NCBI GenBank assembly: GCA_029240105.1
Contig: JARBTR010000005.1
Coordinates: 62,001-126,000, forward strand
DNA from: Caryophanales bacterium
GTDB taxonomy: Bacteria; Bacillota; Bacilli; JARBTR01
DNA: 64,000 nt
Direction of reading: 5' to 3'
Of the stretch, positions 9,439-18,791 are shown piece after piece. The position numbers and the translations under genes were made by a program. Under the pieces are notes generated by a model. It did not search any database, was not told the origin of the DNA, and saw nothing but the letters and a program-made list of their open reading frames with translations. Positions within the stretch are counted from its first letter, which is position 1; every line of letters begins with the position of its first letter.

Positions 9439-10086
9439 TTATTTCTCGCTATTATGAACACCCGTGATTGAATAAACTACCCATTCAGCAATATTAACCG
9501 CATGGTCACCTATACGCTCTAGATATTTTGCAATTTGCATGAAATCAATTGCTTGCTCGGCATGAGCTGCATCTTGTTGAATGAGTGCAACAATATCATT
9601 TCGAACCAATCTATAGTATTCATCAACTATATCATCATTTAAAATGACAGATTTTGCAATTTCTAAATCTTTTTTTACAAAAGCATCCACTGCCTCATTT
9701 ACCATCTTTGTAGTAACTTCAGCCATTTTTGGAATATAGACTAGTTCCATTATATACTCTTCTTTGGCAAGTAATTTGGTTAATTCACAAATCCCTTCGC
9801 ACTGATCACCGATACGTTCCATATCGGTAACCATTTTTAGAGCTGAAGAAACTTGACGGAAGTCCCCCGCAACTGGGTGCTGAAGAAGCAATTTCAAACA
9901 TAAATTTTCAATTTCTTTTTCCTTTATATCAATTTCTCTGGCATTTACAATGATTGTTTGTGCTAGTTTTGCATCCTGTTTCACTAAGGCTTGGATGGTA
10001 AACGAAATGACATATTCTAACCATCCACCCATTTCAATCAAAAGATTATTCAATTGTTTCAATTGCTCTTCGTAGCGATGGCTCAT
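9439..10086 (-). CDS. phoU: Phosphate transport regulator PhoU
   Basis: 215 residues with two repeated three-helix PhoU modules, each with the E/D-rich metal-binding pattern: REIDIKEKEIENLCLKLL and VTDMERIGDQCEGI in the first, AKYLERIGDHAVNIAEWV in the second. PhoU links the Pst transporter to the PhoR sensor and restrains Pho signalling when phosphate is plentiful. The start overlaps the pstB stop by one base (TAATG), so the two are translationally coupled. Confidence 0.93.
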   Translation of the reverse strand: MSHRYEEQLKQLNNLLIEMGGWLEYVISFTIQALVKQDAKLAQTIIVNAREIDIKEKEIENLCLKLLLQHPVAGDFRQVSSALKMVTDMERIGDQCEGICELTKLLAKEEYIMELVYIPKMAEVTTKMVNEAVDAFVKKDLEIAKSVILNDDIVDEYYRLVRNDIVALIQQDAAHAEQAIDFMQIAKYLERIGDHAVNIAEWVVYSITGVHNSEK

Positions 10087-10841
10087 TATCCAAATCTCCC
10101 TGTTATATAATCTTCCGTTAGTTTATTTTTTGGCATGGAAAACAACTCATTCGTATCTCCATATTCAATTACTTCACCATGCAGAAAAAATGTGGTAGTA
10201 TCAGAAATCCTTGTCGCCTGTTGCATATTATGTGTCACAATAACAATGCTGTATTTCTTTTTTAATTCGAGTACTAAATCCTCTATTTTGGATGTAGAAA
10301 TCGGATCTAATGCACTTGTCGGCTCATCCATTAAAAGTACTTCTGGCGAAACTGCTAACGCACGTGCGATACAAAGTCGTTGCTGCTGTCCACCTGAAAA
10401 TGATAATGCAGATCTCTTAAGACGGTCTTTCACTTCATCCCAAATAGCAGCATCCCTTAAAGATTTCTCAACTATTTCATCCAATTGAGTTTTTGAATTA
10501 ACGCCATGTGTTCGAGGCCCATAAGCAATATTATCATATACACTCATTGGGAAAGGATTCGGTTTTTGGAAAACCATTCCAACACGCTTCCGAAGTTGAT
10601 TTACATCCATTTGTTTATCATAAATATTATTACCATCTAATAGAATTTCACCCGTCAAACGTGAACCTTCAATCAGATCATTCATACGATTGAGTGTCTT
10701 TAGGAAAGTTGATTTACCACATCCAGATGGACCTATAAAAGCAGTTATATTTTTATCACTAATATTAAAGTTGATGTCTTTTAGTGCATGAAAATCACCA
10801 TAATAAAAGTCTAAATTTTTTATTTCAAATTTTTTCGTCAT
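10086..10841 (-). CDS. pstB: Phosphate ABC transporter ATPase PstB
   Basis: 251 residues with Walker [10 protein letters not shown] (37-45), the signature [17 protein letters not shown] and Walker [14 protein letters not shown]. The PstB-specific features [25 protein letters not shown] and the C-terminal [10 protein letters not shown] are present. It energises phosphate uptake through PstC and PstA. It starts 5 bases after pstA, with GGGGG as ribosome site. Confidence 0.96.
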   Translation of the reverse strand: MTKKFEIKNLDFYYGDFHALKDINFNISDKNITAFIGPSGCGKSTFLKTLNRMNDLIEGSRLTGEILLDGNNIYDKQMDVNQLRKRVGMVFQKPNPFPMSVYDNIAYGPRTHGVNSKTQLDEIVEKSLRDAAIWDEVKDRLKRSALSFSGGQQQRLCIARALAVSPEVLLMDEPTSALDPISTSKIEDLVLELKKKYSIVIVTHNMQQATRISDTTTFFLHGEVIEYGDTNELFSMPKNKLTEDYITGRFG

Positions 10842-10846
10842 TTACA

Positions 10847-11683
10847 TTACCCCCTTGTAAATCTCTTTGCAACAACTGAAGACAACGTGTTAATACCCAC
10901 AACAATAATTAATAGCACAACCGCTGTTGCATAAGCTTCATTGACATGTAAGCCTTCACTAGAAAGTGTGTACATATGAACAGCTAACGTTCTTCCAGAT
11001 GACATAACATTTGTTGGTATTTCTGCCACCGTACCTGCTGTGTAAATCAAAGCTGCTGTTTCTCCAACTATTCTCCCAATACTTAGAATCACACCTGCTA
11101 AAACGCCAGGAATTGCTGACGGAAGAATTATTCGAAAAATCGTACGAAGTCGGCCAGCCCCTAATCCAAATGAACCTTCTCGAAAAGCGTCGGGCACAGA
11201 TTTCAGTGCTTCCTCTGTTGTACGGATGATTAAAGGCAAAATCATGATTGCAAGTGTACAACTTCCCGCAACTAAAGAGAAACCCCATCCTAAAAAGATA
11301 ACAAAGAAGAGTAGTCCAAACAATCCGTATACAATCGAGGGAATCCCTGATAACGTTTCAGCTGTGATACGTATAATACCAACAAGTCTATTTGATTTAC
11401 TAGCATATTCAACTAGATAAATTGCAGTAAAAATGCCTAGTGGTACTGCGATAAAAAGTGATAGAGCAGTCATGATAATTGTCGAAACAATTGCTGGTAC
11501 AACCGATACATTATTACTTGTATACTCTAATTCGAAAAGTGACAGTTTCAAATATGGTATACCATTAACTAAAATGTAAACCACCAGAAAGATCAATGCA
11601 GAAAAAGTGATTAGTGCTGAACACCATACGAGTACAGAGACCAGCATATCCATAGTTTTTTTTCTCTTAAACATTGTTTTCAT
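10847..11683 (-). CDS. pstA: Phosphate ABC transporter permease PstA
   Basis: 278 residues with six predicted membrane helices and the coupling loop EEALKSVPDAFREGSFGLGAGRLRTIFRIILPSA. The block LSGIPSIVYGLFGLLFFV is typical of PstA/PstC. The gene lies between pstC and pstB in the conserved order, 3 bases after pstC. Confidence 0.95.
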   Translation of the reverse strand: MKTMFKRKKTMDMLVSVLVWCSALITFSALIFLVVYILVNGIPYLKLSLFELEYTSNNVSVVPAIVSTIIMTALSLFIAVPLGIFTAIYLVEYASKSNRLVGIIRITAETLSGIPSIVYGLFGLLFFVIFLGWGFSLVAGSCTLAIMILPLIIRTTEEALKSVPDAFREGSFGLGAGRLRTIFRIILPSAIPGVLAGVILSIGRIVGETAALIYTAGTVAEIPTNVMSSGRTLAVHMYTLSSEGLHVNEAYATAVVLLIIVVGINTLSSVVAKRFTRG

Positions 11684-11686
11684 ATA

Positions 11687-12541
11687 CTAGACCTTCCTTC
11701 TATTCATCACAGAGAATGTGAAGTTTATCAATAATATGAATACAAAGAGAACAACTCCAGTTGCTATCAAGGCTTCTCGATGTAAACCAGATGCATAACC
11801 CATCTCTATAACAATGTTCGCTGTTAAGGTACGTACACCATCAAAAATACCTTCCGGAATTCTCGCCTGATTTCCTGCAACCATTATGACTGCCATTGTT
11901 TCTCCAATTGCGCGACCAATCCCTAGTACGATTGCTGCAAGAATACCAGATTTAGCTGCAGGTAGTATCACACGAAATACACTGCGTTCATGACTAGCGC
12001 CCAGTGCCATTGATCCTTCATAATAAGTATCTGGTACTGAACGAATGGCTTCTTCTGAAATTCCAATTATCGTTGGTAAAATCATCAAACCGAGAAGAAT
12101 GGATGCAGTCAAAATACTACTTCCATTACCATCAAAATTTTCTCGAATGAACGGCACAAGTACGACCATCCCAAAGAATCCATAAACGACAGAAGGAATT
12201 CCTGCCAGTAAATTAACAGCTGGTTTTAAGAATTTATAAATAACTGGCGGGCACACTTTTGCCATAAAAACGGCTGTTAAAATACCAATCGGTACACCAA
12301 TCAAAATGGCACCTGCAGTAATATAAAGACTCCCTATAATCATAGGAAAAATCCCAAATAACGGTGGTGCATCATTTGGAGACCATTCTTTACCGAATAT
12401 AAAATCAGCAAATCCAATTTCTTTTATCGCAGGTATTCCATTTGAAAATAAGAAAAAACAGATAAGCATAACGGCGACAATTGAAGTTATCGCAGAAATT
12501 AAAAATACGACTTGCATGAATTTTTCTCGAAATTTTTGCAT
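11687..12541 (-). CDS. pstC: Phosphate ABC transporter permease PstC
   Basis: 284 residues from the ATG at 12541, which follows GGGG at a suitable distance; an upstream TTG at 12559 is less likely. It has six membrane segments, the block GIPSVVYGFFGMVVLVPFI and the coupling loop EEAIRSVPDTYYEGSMALGASHERSVFRVILPAA. It forms the channel together with PstA. A hairpin at 12595-12618 lies between pstS and this gene and probably reduces its transcription relative to pstS. Confidence 0.95.
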   Translation of the reverse strand: MQKFREKFMQVVFLISAITSIVAVMLICFFLFSNGIPAIKEIGFADFIFGKEWSPNDAPPLFGIFPMIIGSLYITAGAILIGVPIGILTAVFMAKVCPPVIYKFLKPAVNLLAGIPSVVYGFFGMVVLVPFIRENFDGNGSSILTASILLGLMILPTIIGISEEAIRSVPDTYYEGSMALGASHERSVFRVILPAAKSGILAAIVLGIGRAIGETMAVIMVAGNQARIPEGIFDGVRTLTANIVIEMGYASGLHREALIATGVVLFVFILLINFTFSVMNRRKV

Positions 12542-12594
12542 TGTTGCAACCCCAATCAAAACTGATTATCTACCATCTTTTTAAACATAATATG

Positions 12595-12618
12595 GCGCCT
12601 TAAAAATGATTAAGGCGC
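12595..12618 (-). terminator. Intercistronic hairpin between pstS and pstC
   Basis: GCGCCTTA and TAAGGCGC form an 8-bp stem with an 8-base loop, without a long T run. It fits partial termination or protection of the pstS transcript, so that more binding protein than permease is made. Confidence 0.6.
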
Positions 12619-12675
12619 GAATATTTAAGGAGGTATGTGTTTGGGAGACAGAGTATCTGAATCCTATTTTTTAAA

Positions 12676-13569
12676 TTACTTTTCTACATTCCATTTCGTT
12701 GTTTCACCAATGAATATTTTTCTTACTTCATCTTTAGAAATATCAGAAATTGGATTGTTTTTATTTACAATGATTGCCATACAGTCTGTAGCAATTTGTG
12801 TATTTACCACTTTGGCACTTTCTTCATCTTTTAATTTACGACTTGCCATACCTATGTCTGCTGTACCATTTAACGCTGCTTGAATACCAGCAGTGCTATC
12901 TGTTGTCTGTAATTCTACCTTAGCATTCGGATTGATTATCTTATATGCCTCTATTAATTTTTCCATAAGTGGAGATACAGAGGATGATCCTGCAACGACA
13001 ATTTTTCCACTTGGCTTACTACCAGCGTAGGGTGCTGTTTGATCATTGATCGAAACTTGTGTTTTTTCCACTACAGCTTGACCGTCTGTCGATAAAATAA
13101 AGTCGATAAAATCTTTTTTAAGTCCAGTTGCAGCACCTTTGGTAACAACATTAAATGGACGATGCGCAGTATAAGTGTTCTTTTTCACATTTTCAATTGT
13201 TGGTTCAGCACCATCTATTTTTAAAGCTTTCACATCATCATTAACAGAGTCCAATGAAACATAACCAATTGCATACTCGTCTTGAGCAACATTTGTTAAA
13301 ATTATATTTGCTTTGTTTCCAATAATTGCATTTTTAGTTGTCATATCTTTTTTGGAGCCGTCAGCATTTTTAACTTCAACACCGAACAATTCGATAAATG
13401 CACCACGAGCACCTGATCCGTCTTCACGAGATACAACACTAATTTCTTTATCCTTATATGAAACTGCTTCTTTCTTTTCACTTTCTTTTCCGCATCCTGT
13501 AAAAAGTGTTAATACTAGAATTGATATTAATCCTAAAATTACCGATTTTTTTATAGCTGATGTTTTCAT
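12676..13569 (-). CDS. pstS: Phosphate-binding lipoprotein PstS
   Basis: 297 residues. A signal peptide (KKSVILGLISILVLTLF) ends in the lipobox TGC, so the mature protein is anchored to the outer face of the membrane. The binding-site blocks VAGSSSVSPLMEKL and GTADIGMASRKLKDEE match the PstS family, and REDGSGARGAF is a second phosphate-contacting segment. The domain order, with the SSS block in the second half, is usual for the short Firmicutes PstS type. It is the first gene of the phosphate operon, behind PhoP-type repeats. Confidence 0.92.
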   Translation of the reverse strand: MKTSAIKKSVILGLISILVLTLFTGCGKESEKKEAVSYKDKEISVVSREDGSGARGAFIELFGVEVKNADGSKKDMTTKNAIIGNKANIILTNVAQDEYAIGYVSLDSVNDDVKALKIDGAEPTIENVKKNTYTAHRPFNVVTKGAATGLKKDFIDFILSTDGQAVVEKTQVSINDQTAPYAGSKPSGKIVVAGSSSVSPLMEKLIEAYKIINPNAKVELQTTDSTAGIQAALNGTADIGMASRKLKDEESAKVVNTQIATDCMAIIVNKNNPISDISKDEVRKIFIGETTKWNVEK

Positions 13570-13640
13570 TCTTTGAAAACTCCTTTTTCTAAATATTTTT
13601 TCGACGCGTTTATCGTCTTGATTCTAAGATAATTGATATA

Positions 13641-13680
13641 TGTAAAATCAAAATGCGTAGTTTTGTAAAATCTATGTAAA
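13641..13680 (-). promoter_or_regulatory. Pho box: three TTTACA repeats upstream of pstS
   Basis: On the minus strand TTTACA occurs at 13680-13675, 13669-13664 and 13646-13641. The first two are 11 bases apart and the third lies 23 bases (two helical turns) further on. This matches PhoP sites in Bacillus (TT-A-CA hexamers with about 5-base spacers). The repeats end about 70 bases before the pstS start, and a promoter is expected between them and the gene. Confidence 0.8.
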
Positions 13681-14027
13681 ATAAATATGTTTCAATTGCC
13701 CTAGAGCACTTCCCCCCGTTTACTGTTCTCATCATTACTAAAGTCTTCTCATCATCTCCATTTACAATTTCGATACTCGAATTTAGGTTATTATGCTTCA
13801 AATAGTTAATCATATCCAAGCAGGATATCTTGCGCGTATTTTAGTAAAAAACTCTTTTGTTCACAGTAAAATAAATATAAATAGGGATGAGTCTTGGAAC
13901 CTTAACACCTATAAGATAGGGAATTTTTCTGACTTGAGGTTAGGACTATTGAAATCCATTTCCAAGAATGCAGAAAATACTAAAATTAATAAAAGGTAGA
14001 TTTTTAACAATCTTAATAAATAGCAAA
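13681..14027. other. Intergenic stretch without a convincing gene
   Basis: Two short overlapping frames (13610-13819 minus, 13793-13999 plus) run through here, but neither has a ribosome site and one covers the Pho box. I see no RNA gene. The block around 13900-13960 is mildly structured. I regard this as non-coding. Confidence 0.5.
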
Positions 14028-14066
14028 AAACATTCTCCGAATTTGACTTCAGAGAATGTTTTTTTG
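14025..14066 (-). terminator. Terminator after the AraC-type regulator
   Basis: AACATTCTC and GAGAATGTT form a stem with a 14-base loop and have A/T runs on both sides. On the minus strand it ends in TTTTTTGC. Confidence 0.8.
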
Positions 14067-14107
14067 ATTAATTACTTATACTTTTTTCACCTTTAAATGT
14101 TGGTACA

Positions 14108-14986
14108 CTATAGTTTTCTTTTTACTGGGATCCAAATTTCACTTTTGTAATCTGGTTTACTTGTATCAGGGCTTTCATTCCATAAAATTTCTGGCCCACC
14201 CGTTAGTTCATAGCCGGAAGTTGGAAACCATTCCGAATAAATTCTAGCCCATGTGCTTTGCAGTTCCTGCGGAAAAGGACCAACAGCCGTAAATACTGCC
14301 CATGTTGAAGCCTCAACATTCAAAATTTCCCATCTAGAAGGTGCCGATGAAGTTGTAGCAACACCAATGTACTGATCAAGTTCCGTTCCTTCTTCTCTTC
14401 CTTCTGTAAGGTTTGCAGATACACACAATATTCCATTCGGATCAACATTAGAAAGTTGTTTTAGTTCAATGAAATCGTCCATAGTTAAACTTGCCCACAT
14501 GGAATCCATTTGCGTGTTTACACCTTCATACTGAAGAGTGATTCTCTTTTTAATTCCTACAATTTGAAATGTATCTTTATCAACGATACGAAAATTCATT
14601 TCAGTTCCTCCTTGAATGGTTAATTGGAATGTCATTGGTGGAAACGCTTTCACATTCACGCTACTTTTTCTGACTTGTGATGGTGTTACTCCGTGTACCA
14701 TTTGAAAAGCTTTTGTAAAAGAATCAGGTGAATCATACCCAATGCTAAGGGCGATATCAATTATCTTATCTTTATTACCTTTCAGCTTAGTTACAGCTAA
14801 AGTTAACCTTCTGCGACGTACATATTCCCCTACAGACATTCCTGAAAGAAATGAGAACATTCGCTTAAAATGATATTCGGAACAAGCAGCAATTTGCGAC
14901 ACTTCCTTCCAATCAATCTCTTCCGTAAGATGTTCTTCAATATATTTCATCGCTAGGTTCATTTGTTTAATCGAATCCAAATTCAT
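14108..14986 (-). CDS. AraC family regulator with GyrI-like effector domain
   Basis: 292 residues. Residues 8-108 form an AraC-type double helix-turn-helix (AACSEYHFKRMFSFLSGMSVGEYVRRRRL and IALSIGYDSPDSFTKAFQMVHGVTPSQVRK). Residues 125-292 are a GyrI-like small-molecule domain ending in EIWIPVKRKL. This is the Rob/BltR-like layout in which hydrophobic drugs or metabolites may bind the C-terminal half. It is monocistronic, and a membrane protein gene diverges from it. The target is unknown. Confidence 0.88.
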   Translation of the reverse strand: MNLDSIKQMNLAMKYIEEHLTEEIDWKEVSQIAACSEYHFKRMFSFLSGMSVGEYVRRRRLTLAVTKLKGNKDKIIDIALSIGYDSPDSFTKAFQMVHGVTPSQVRKSSVNVKAFPPMTFQLTIQGGTEMNFRIVDKDTFQIVGIKKRITLQYEGVNTQMDSMWASLTMDDFIELKQLSNVDPNGILCVSANLTEGREEGTELDQYIGVATTSSAPSRWEILNVEASTWAVFTAVGPFPQELQSTWARIYSEWFPTSGYELTGGPEILWNESPDTSKPDYKSEIWIPVKRKL

Positions 14987-15123
14987 GACCTCCTTTCAAG
15001 TAAAAGCATATCAAAGCAACACTTTGAAAACCCGACATTTAAGTTGCGAGTTTTTCGGGATTTTAATAAAAAGTATAAACTAACACCATTCTCCAAAAAA
15101 TAGCTTTAACGGAGGATGATTTC

Positions 15124-15648
15124 ATGCAACTATTATTCTATTTTTTTGTTTATTCTTTCGGTGGTTGGCTTTTAGAAAACACATACAATTTCAGCAAGAC
15201 TAGAATCTTTTTAAAGGATAATTTTCTAAAACTTCCACTAAAACCGATGTATGGGTTGACCCCAGTTTTACTAATAATTCTTACAAAGCTGTGTTCACAT
15301 TGGATTTATGTAACGATTCTCTGTTTTCTTATTCCGACCATCGTTGAGCATCTAACTGGAATCTTATTAGAAAAATACACAGGACATAAGTGGTGGAACT
15401 ATGAAGAACTATCCTTAATTATAAAGGTCTCATTTGCCTCCGATTTTCTTTCTATTGGGGATTATTGTGTTTAGCAGTATTTACTATCATACAACCTGCA
15501 TTAAACTCAATTTTATCTACTAGTCCCAGCTCTATGTAATTTTATAACTATAGTTTTATTCATTTCATTTATTATGGACGTTTCGTTCACTCTAGTATTA
15601 ACCTTTGTCATTTTTTACTTTGTCAGAGAAAGGGACATCGTACAATAA
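15124..15648 (+). pseudogene. PF06541-type membrane protein (putative ABC permease), two frameshifts
   Basis: Frame 1 (15124-15412) encodes FFVYSFGGWLLENTYNF and LEKYTGHKWWNYEEL, which are hallmarks of this multi-pass family. A one-base shift at about 15412 is needed to continue as NYKGLICLRFSFYWGLLCLAVFTII. A second shift at about 15538 is needed to continue as a membrane segment, FIMDVSFTLVLTFVIFYFV, ending RERDIVQ at the stop 15646-15648. Joined, the product would be about 175 residues, close to the family length. Unrepaired, it stops at 15474 after 116 residues. It diverges from the AraC-type regulator and has a good ribosome site (GGAGGATG). Confidence 0.8.
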
Positions 15649-15771
15649 GTGCATACAAACAATTTATCCATGAAAAAAATTAATTTTTCATATGTTTACT
15701 TTTAAAAATGCAGATATATCATATTGTAAAAGGACTACGCCTTGTTACAAAATATAAATACAACCCAATAA

Positions 15772-15806
15772 AGAGAGGATTTCACCTAACTAGTGTAATC
15801 CTCTCT
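15772..15806 (-). terminator. Terminator after the GIY-YIG gene
   Basis: AGAGAGGATT and AATCCTCTCT form a perfect 10-bp stem with a 15-base loop. Confidence 0.75.
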
Positions 15807-15812
15807 GTTTGT

Positions 15813-16205
15813 TTAATCCTTAAGTTTGTTATATCCCTTCTCCCCATAAGGTTGAAGTTTATCGAGCCAAACCTTTAATAATTGCTTTGTTTCCCAACGA
15901 ACATCATATAAATCAGTCGTATCTTTTTCTTCTAGAACAGTGTATTCGAACACAGCTTCACCAAATGAAATCCAATCTTTTTGTAGTTCACTGTTTGCGT
16001 GTTGCTTCATATCAAGCTGCATTTTTAATGTTATCCATTTGTTTTTAATGTTTGGAAACGCATCTATAAAAATTTTCCCATTTATATTATTTCTGATTTG
16101 GTAGACTCCCATATAGGTTTTAACCAATTTAAATTGCTCTTGTAATTCTTTTTTCTTCATTTTATCCATTTTAAAATTCCTATCTAACCACTTAGGCCTT
16201 TCCAT
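15813..16205 (-). CDS. Small GIY-YIG-like nuclease family protein
   Basis: Up to 130 residues; the likely body starts at MDKMKKKELQEQFKLVK. The stretch GVYQIRNNINGKIFIDAFPNIKNKW resembles the GIY-YIG core with a shortened first motif. It is followed by LQKDWISFGEAVFEYTVLEEKD and W-x-x-K-LQPYGEKGYNK, a pattern common in a Bacillus family annotated as GIY-YIG nuclease. Whether it still cuts DNA is unclear. It is monocistronic. The exact start (16205 or 16169) is uncertain. Confidence 0.7.
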   Translation of the reverse strand: MERPKWLDRNFKMDKMKKKELQEQFKLVKTYMGVYQIRNNINGKIFIDAFPNIKNKWITLKMQLDMKQHANSELQKDWISFGEAVFEYTVLEEKDTTDLYDVRWETKQLLKVWLDKLQPYGEKGYNKLKD

Positions 16206-16470
16206 TAGTAACTGATTTAGTTATCTTATCATGATTTCATAGGGTTGATACACTGGTCATAAATTACCGAAGTAAATATATTTAATAAAAGCACCTGCTT
16301 TTTGGATTTTATTAACCTAAAAAACCAATAAAAAAGAAAGAATTGTAAATACTTAAAACTATGTGATAGCACATAGAAGTTAATCAATTTTTTAATTTAT
16401 AAAATTATCAAAATTGATAGCTTTATTCCAATCTTTTTAGTTTCTGGATTTTTTAAAAGGAGATGAGTGT

Positions 16471-17328
16471 ATGGACCTTTCGAATTGTAGTTTGGTTTTG
16501 GAAGGTGGCGCTGCTAAAGGGGTGTTTACTGCTGGTGTATTGGACTACTTAATGGAACAGGATTTCTATACTCAATATGTCGTTGGTGTTTCAGCAGGTG
16601 CCTGCAATGCTGTCGACTATGTTTCTAAACAAATTGGACGTTCGAAAAAATGCTTTATTCCTACTTTAAAAGAGGAGCAATACATAAATAAAAGAAATGT
16701 TTTTTCTAGAAAACGAATTTACGACATGGATCTCATTTTTGAAATATTTCCTTTGGAACTGCATCCGTTTGACTTTGATGCCTATCATGCTTCTAGAATG
16801 GATTGTGAAATAGTAGTTACTAATTGCCTTACTGGAAAGGCAGAATATATGAAGGGGCACAAGGATCGGGATACTTTCATGAAAATATGTAGAGCATCAA
16901 GTAGCATGCCATTTTTCTCAGATATTGTTTATATAGATGATATCCCCTACATGGATGGTGGAATGGCTGACTCAATTCCTTTAAAACGGGCTATTGATAA
17001 AGGATATAAAAAGCATGTCGTTATATTAACTAAAAATAAAGGGTATCGAAGAAAGAAGGAAAGACTAATGTCCCTCATATCAGACCGAATATATGCAGAA
17101 CATCCAGAATTTCGGAAATTAATTAAAAACGGATGGGAACAATACAATGAGACAATGGAGCAAATAGATAAAATGGAAAGGGAAGGTTCATTATTTGTTA
17201 TTCAACCTAATGTAAAAACGATATCAAGCTTTGAGCAAAACAAAAGAAAAGCAAATGCATTTTATCAAAATGGTTATGAACTTATGAGAGAACGTTTCGA
17301 TGAACTGAAAGATTATCTAAATGCTTAA
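16471..17328 (+). CDS. Patatin-like phospholipase
   Basis: 285 residues. The oxyanion loop GGAAKGVF (12-19), nucleophile elbow GVSAG with S41 and the dyad aspartate D162 in DGG are all present, so the Ser-Asp hydrolase site is complete. The family (RssA/YjjU-like) hydrolyses acyl esters of lipids in the cytoplasm or at the membrane. There is no signal peptide. The start has a strong ribosome site (AAAAGGAGATG) and the gene ends at a terminator, so it is monocistronic. Confidence 0.9.
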   Translation: MDLSNCSLVLEGGAAKGVFTAGVLDYLMEQDFYTQYVVGVSAGACNAVDYVSKQIGRSKKCFIPTLKEEQYINKRNVFSRKRIYDMDLIFEIFPLELHPFDFDAYHASRMDCEIVVTNCLTGKAEYMKGHKDRDTFMKICRASSSMPFFSDIVYIDDIPYMDGGMADSIPLKRAIDKGYKKHVVILTKNKGYRRKKERLMSLISDRIYAEHPEFRKLIKNGWEQYNETMEQIDKMEREGSLFVIQPNVKTISSFEQNKRKANAFYQNGYELMRERFDELKDYLNA

Positions 17329-17335
17329 ACAGTTA

Positions 17336-17367
17336 AAAATGCTGGGATAAAAATCCCAGCATTTTTT
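17336..17367 (+). terminator. Terminator after the patatin gene
   Basis: AAAATGCTGGGA and TCCCAGCATTTTTT form a tight hairpin followed by T's, 8 bases after the stop. Confidence 0.85.
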
Positions 17368-17470
17368 ATTGTTTTCTTTATACCTAAACGAGACTATTAA
17401 TAAAAAATAAAATATTTGTTGAAAATTCAGTAGAAAAGTCTTGATAAACAAAAGTAGATTATTTTAAATA

Positions 17471-18571
17471 TTAAACTTCTACAGGTTTTAATTTATTCGC
17501 CTTCCTTACCTTTATTTCTGCGACAATCCAAACGATTACAGGAAAAATAACTTCCATAGGAAATGCATAATATGGATAAACCTTAAAGGCCCAATAAGTC
17601 ATTAACATGATATTGTCATATACAATATAAGACAAAAAAATCATTAATAATCCTGTTTGAATTACAACAGACCTATATTCTACTAAGTTAAATATTTTTT
17701 TTATTCCTCTACACGCAACTAACAAACAGACTGAGCTTTTCACAAAAACATTAAACACGAGTGTGATTGCAACAGTGACTTCTATTCTTTGTATAAAATC
17801 CCCCACACTAATCATACTTACAGCAACATGTGCTGGAAAGTATAAACTACCAGCTAGACCACCTAATACCAATGTGTTTCTGGTTGATAGACTTATTATT
17901 ACAATGGCGCCTATCAAAAGTCCAAAAAAACTGATTTTATAGGCGGATTTTTTTGTTTTTAAGGAAGAAAATACCCCTAATAATACCACTGTTTCCGTAA
18001 ATGGAAATGCAAAGGCAGTAAATGCACCTTTAAATACTGGTTTTAATCCATTAGCTAAAAATGGTTTTAAATTTTCGAAATGAAGATTGGGAATTGTAAG
18101 TAGTTGTACTATAAAAATCATTATAAGTAATAGTGGAAAAAAAAGTCCTATTGTTTTCGATAAAGACTCAATCCCTAACCTTACAGCATAAATACAAACC
18201 AAACCTAAAAAAAACATGGATATGATAATAGGAGTTTCAGGCATGGCAGCTGTATTAATGAACTGCGCGAAATTATGAATGACTAAAGCTCCGAGATGAA
18301 ACGAAAATAAAGTGTAAATGATTGAAACAATCTTTCCTAGAATTTTACCTAATATTTCGTCTAAAATATCGAATAAATCCCTACCAGGGTAAAGATTGCT
18401 TAATCTTGAGTAGATAAGTAACATCGGGATTGACATAATAACCCCAATGATTCCCGCAAGCCATGCATCGTTTTTTGCGTCTCCTCCAATACCAACAAGG
18501 GCAGTACTACCTAATAGAAATGAAGCATACAAAAATATAGCTTCCTTGTCGCTTATTTGCTCCTTTTGCAT
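17471..18571 (-). CDS. Spore germination receptor subunit B (GerAB/GerKB family)
   Basis: 366 residues with about ten membrane helices, in the amino acid-polyamine-organocation superfamily used by germinant receptors as the nutrient-binding subunit. Family features include the N-terminal KEQISDKEAIFLY and the block LPFTETVVLLGVFSS-like (here FAFPFTETVVLLGVF). The ATG at 18571 follows GGAAAGTAGG. A TTG six codons up (18589) would overlap the D gene. It is the last gene of the A-C-D-B operon and acts in the inner spore membrane. Confidence 0.88.
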   Translation of the reverse strand: MQKEQISDKEAIFLYASFLLGSTALVGIGGDAKNDAWLAGIIGVIMSIPMLLIYSRLSNLYPGRDLFDILDEILGKILGKIVSIIYTLFSFHLGALVIHNFAQFINTAAMPETPIIISMFFLGLVCIYAVRLGIESLSKTIGLFFPLLLIMIFIVQLLTIPNLHFENLKPFLANGLKPVFKGAFTAFAFPFTETVVLLGVFSSLKTKKSAYKISFFGLLIGAIVIISLSTRNTLVLGGLAGSLYFPAHVAVSMISVGDFIQRIEVTVAITLVFNVFVKSSVCLLVACRGIKKIFNLVEYRSVVIQTGLLMIFLSYIVYDNIMLMTYWAFKVYPYYAFPMEVIFPVIVWIVAEIKVRKANKLKPVEV

Positions 18572-18578
18572 GATAAAC

Positions 18579-18788
18579 CTACTTTCCAAATAGCATAGTA
18601 ATGAGTTCTCTTATTGGTTTTTCAGGACTTGGGATCTTAACACCAAAACTTAATAACATAGCCATTGTGAATGTGACTACCCCAATAAATGTATTAACCC
18701 AAAAATCACTCCACCGTTTTTGCTTGTATAACGGTTTAAAGTCAATAAAAAACAATAATATGTATCCTAATATGGGTAATAAAAACAT
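18579..18788 (-). CDS. Spore germination receptor D subunit (small two-helix protein)
   Basis: 69 residues with two hydrophobic segments (about 2-15 and 32-50) joined by FKPLYKQKRWSDFW. Small two-helix D proteins of this size are encoded in many GerA-type operons and modulate receptor function. Its ribosome site (GGAAG) lies in the end of the C-subunit gene, only 3 bases separate the genes, and the B subunit starts 7 bases later. Position and topology support the assignment; sequence alone would not. Confidence 0.75.
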   Translation of the reverse strand: MFLLPILGYILLFFIDFKPLYKQKRWSDFWVNTFIGVVTFTMAMLLSFGVKIPSPEKPIRELITMLFGK

Positions 18789-18791
18789 TTG

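Noticed and set aside
13610-13819. 69-codon frame on the minus strand upstream of pstS
   Set aside because: It has no ribosome site, runs through the Pho box and matches nothing I know; treated as non-coding.
13793-13999. 68-codon frame on the plus strand in the same gap
   Set aside because: No ribosome site, no recognisable composition or motif, and it overlaps the frame above; chance frame.
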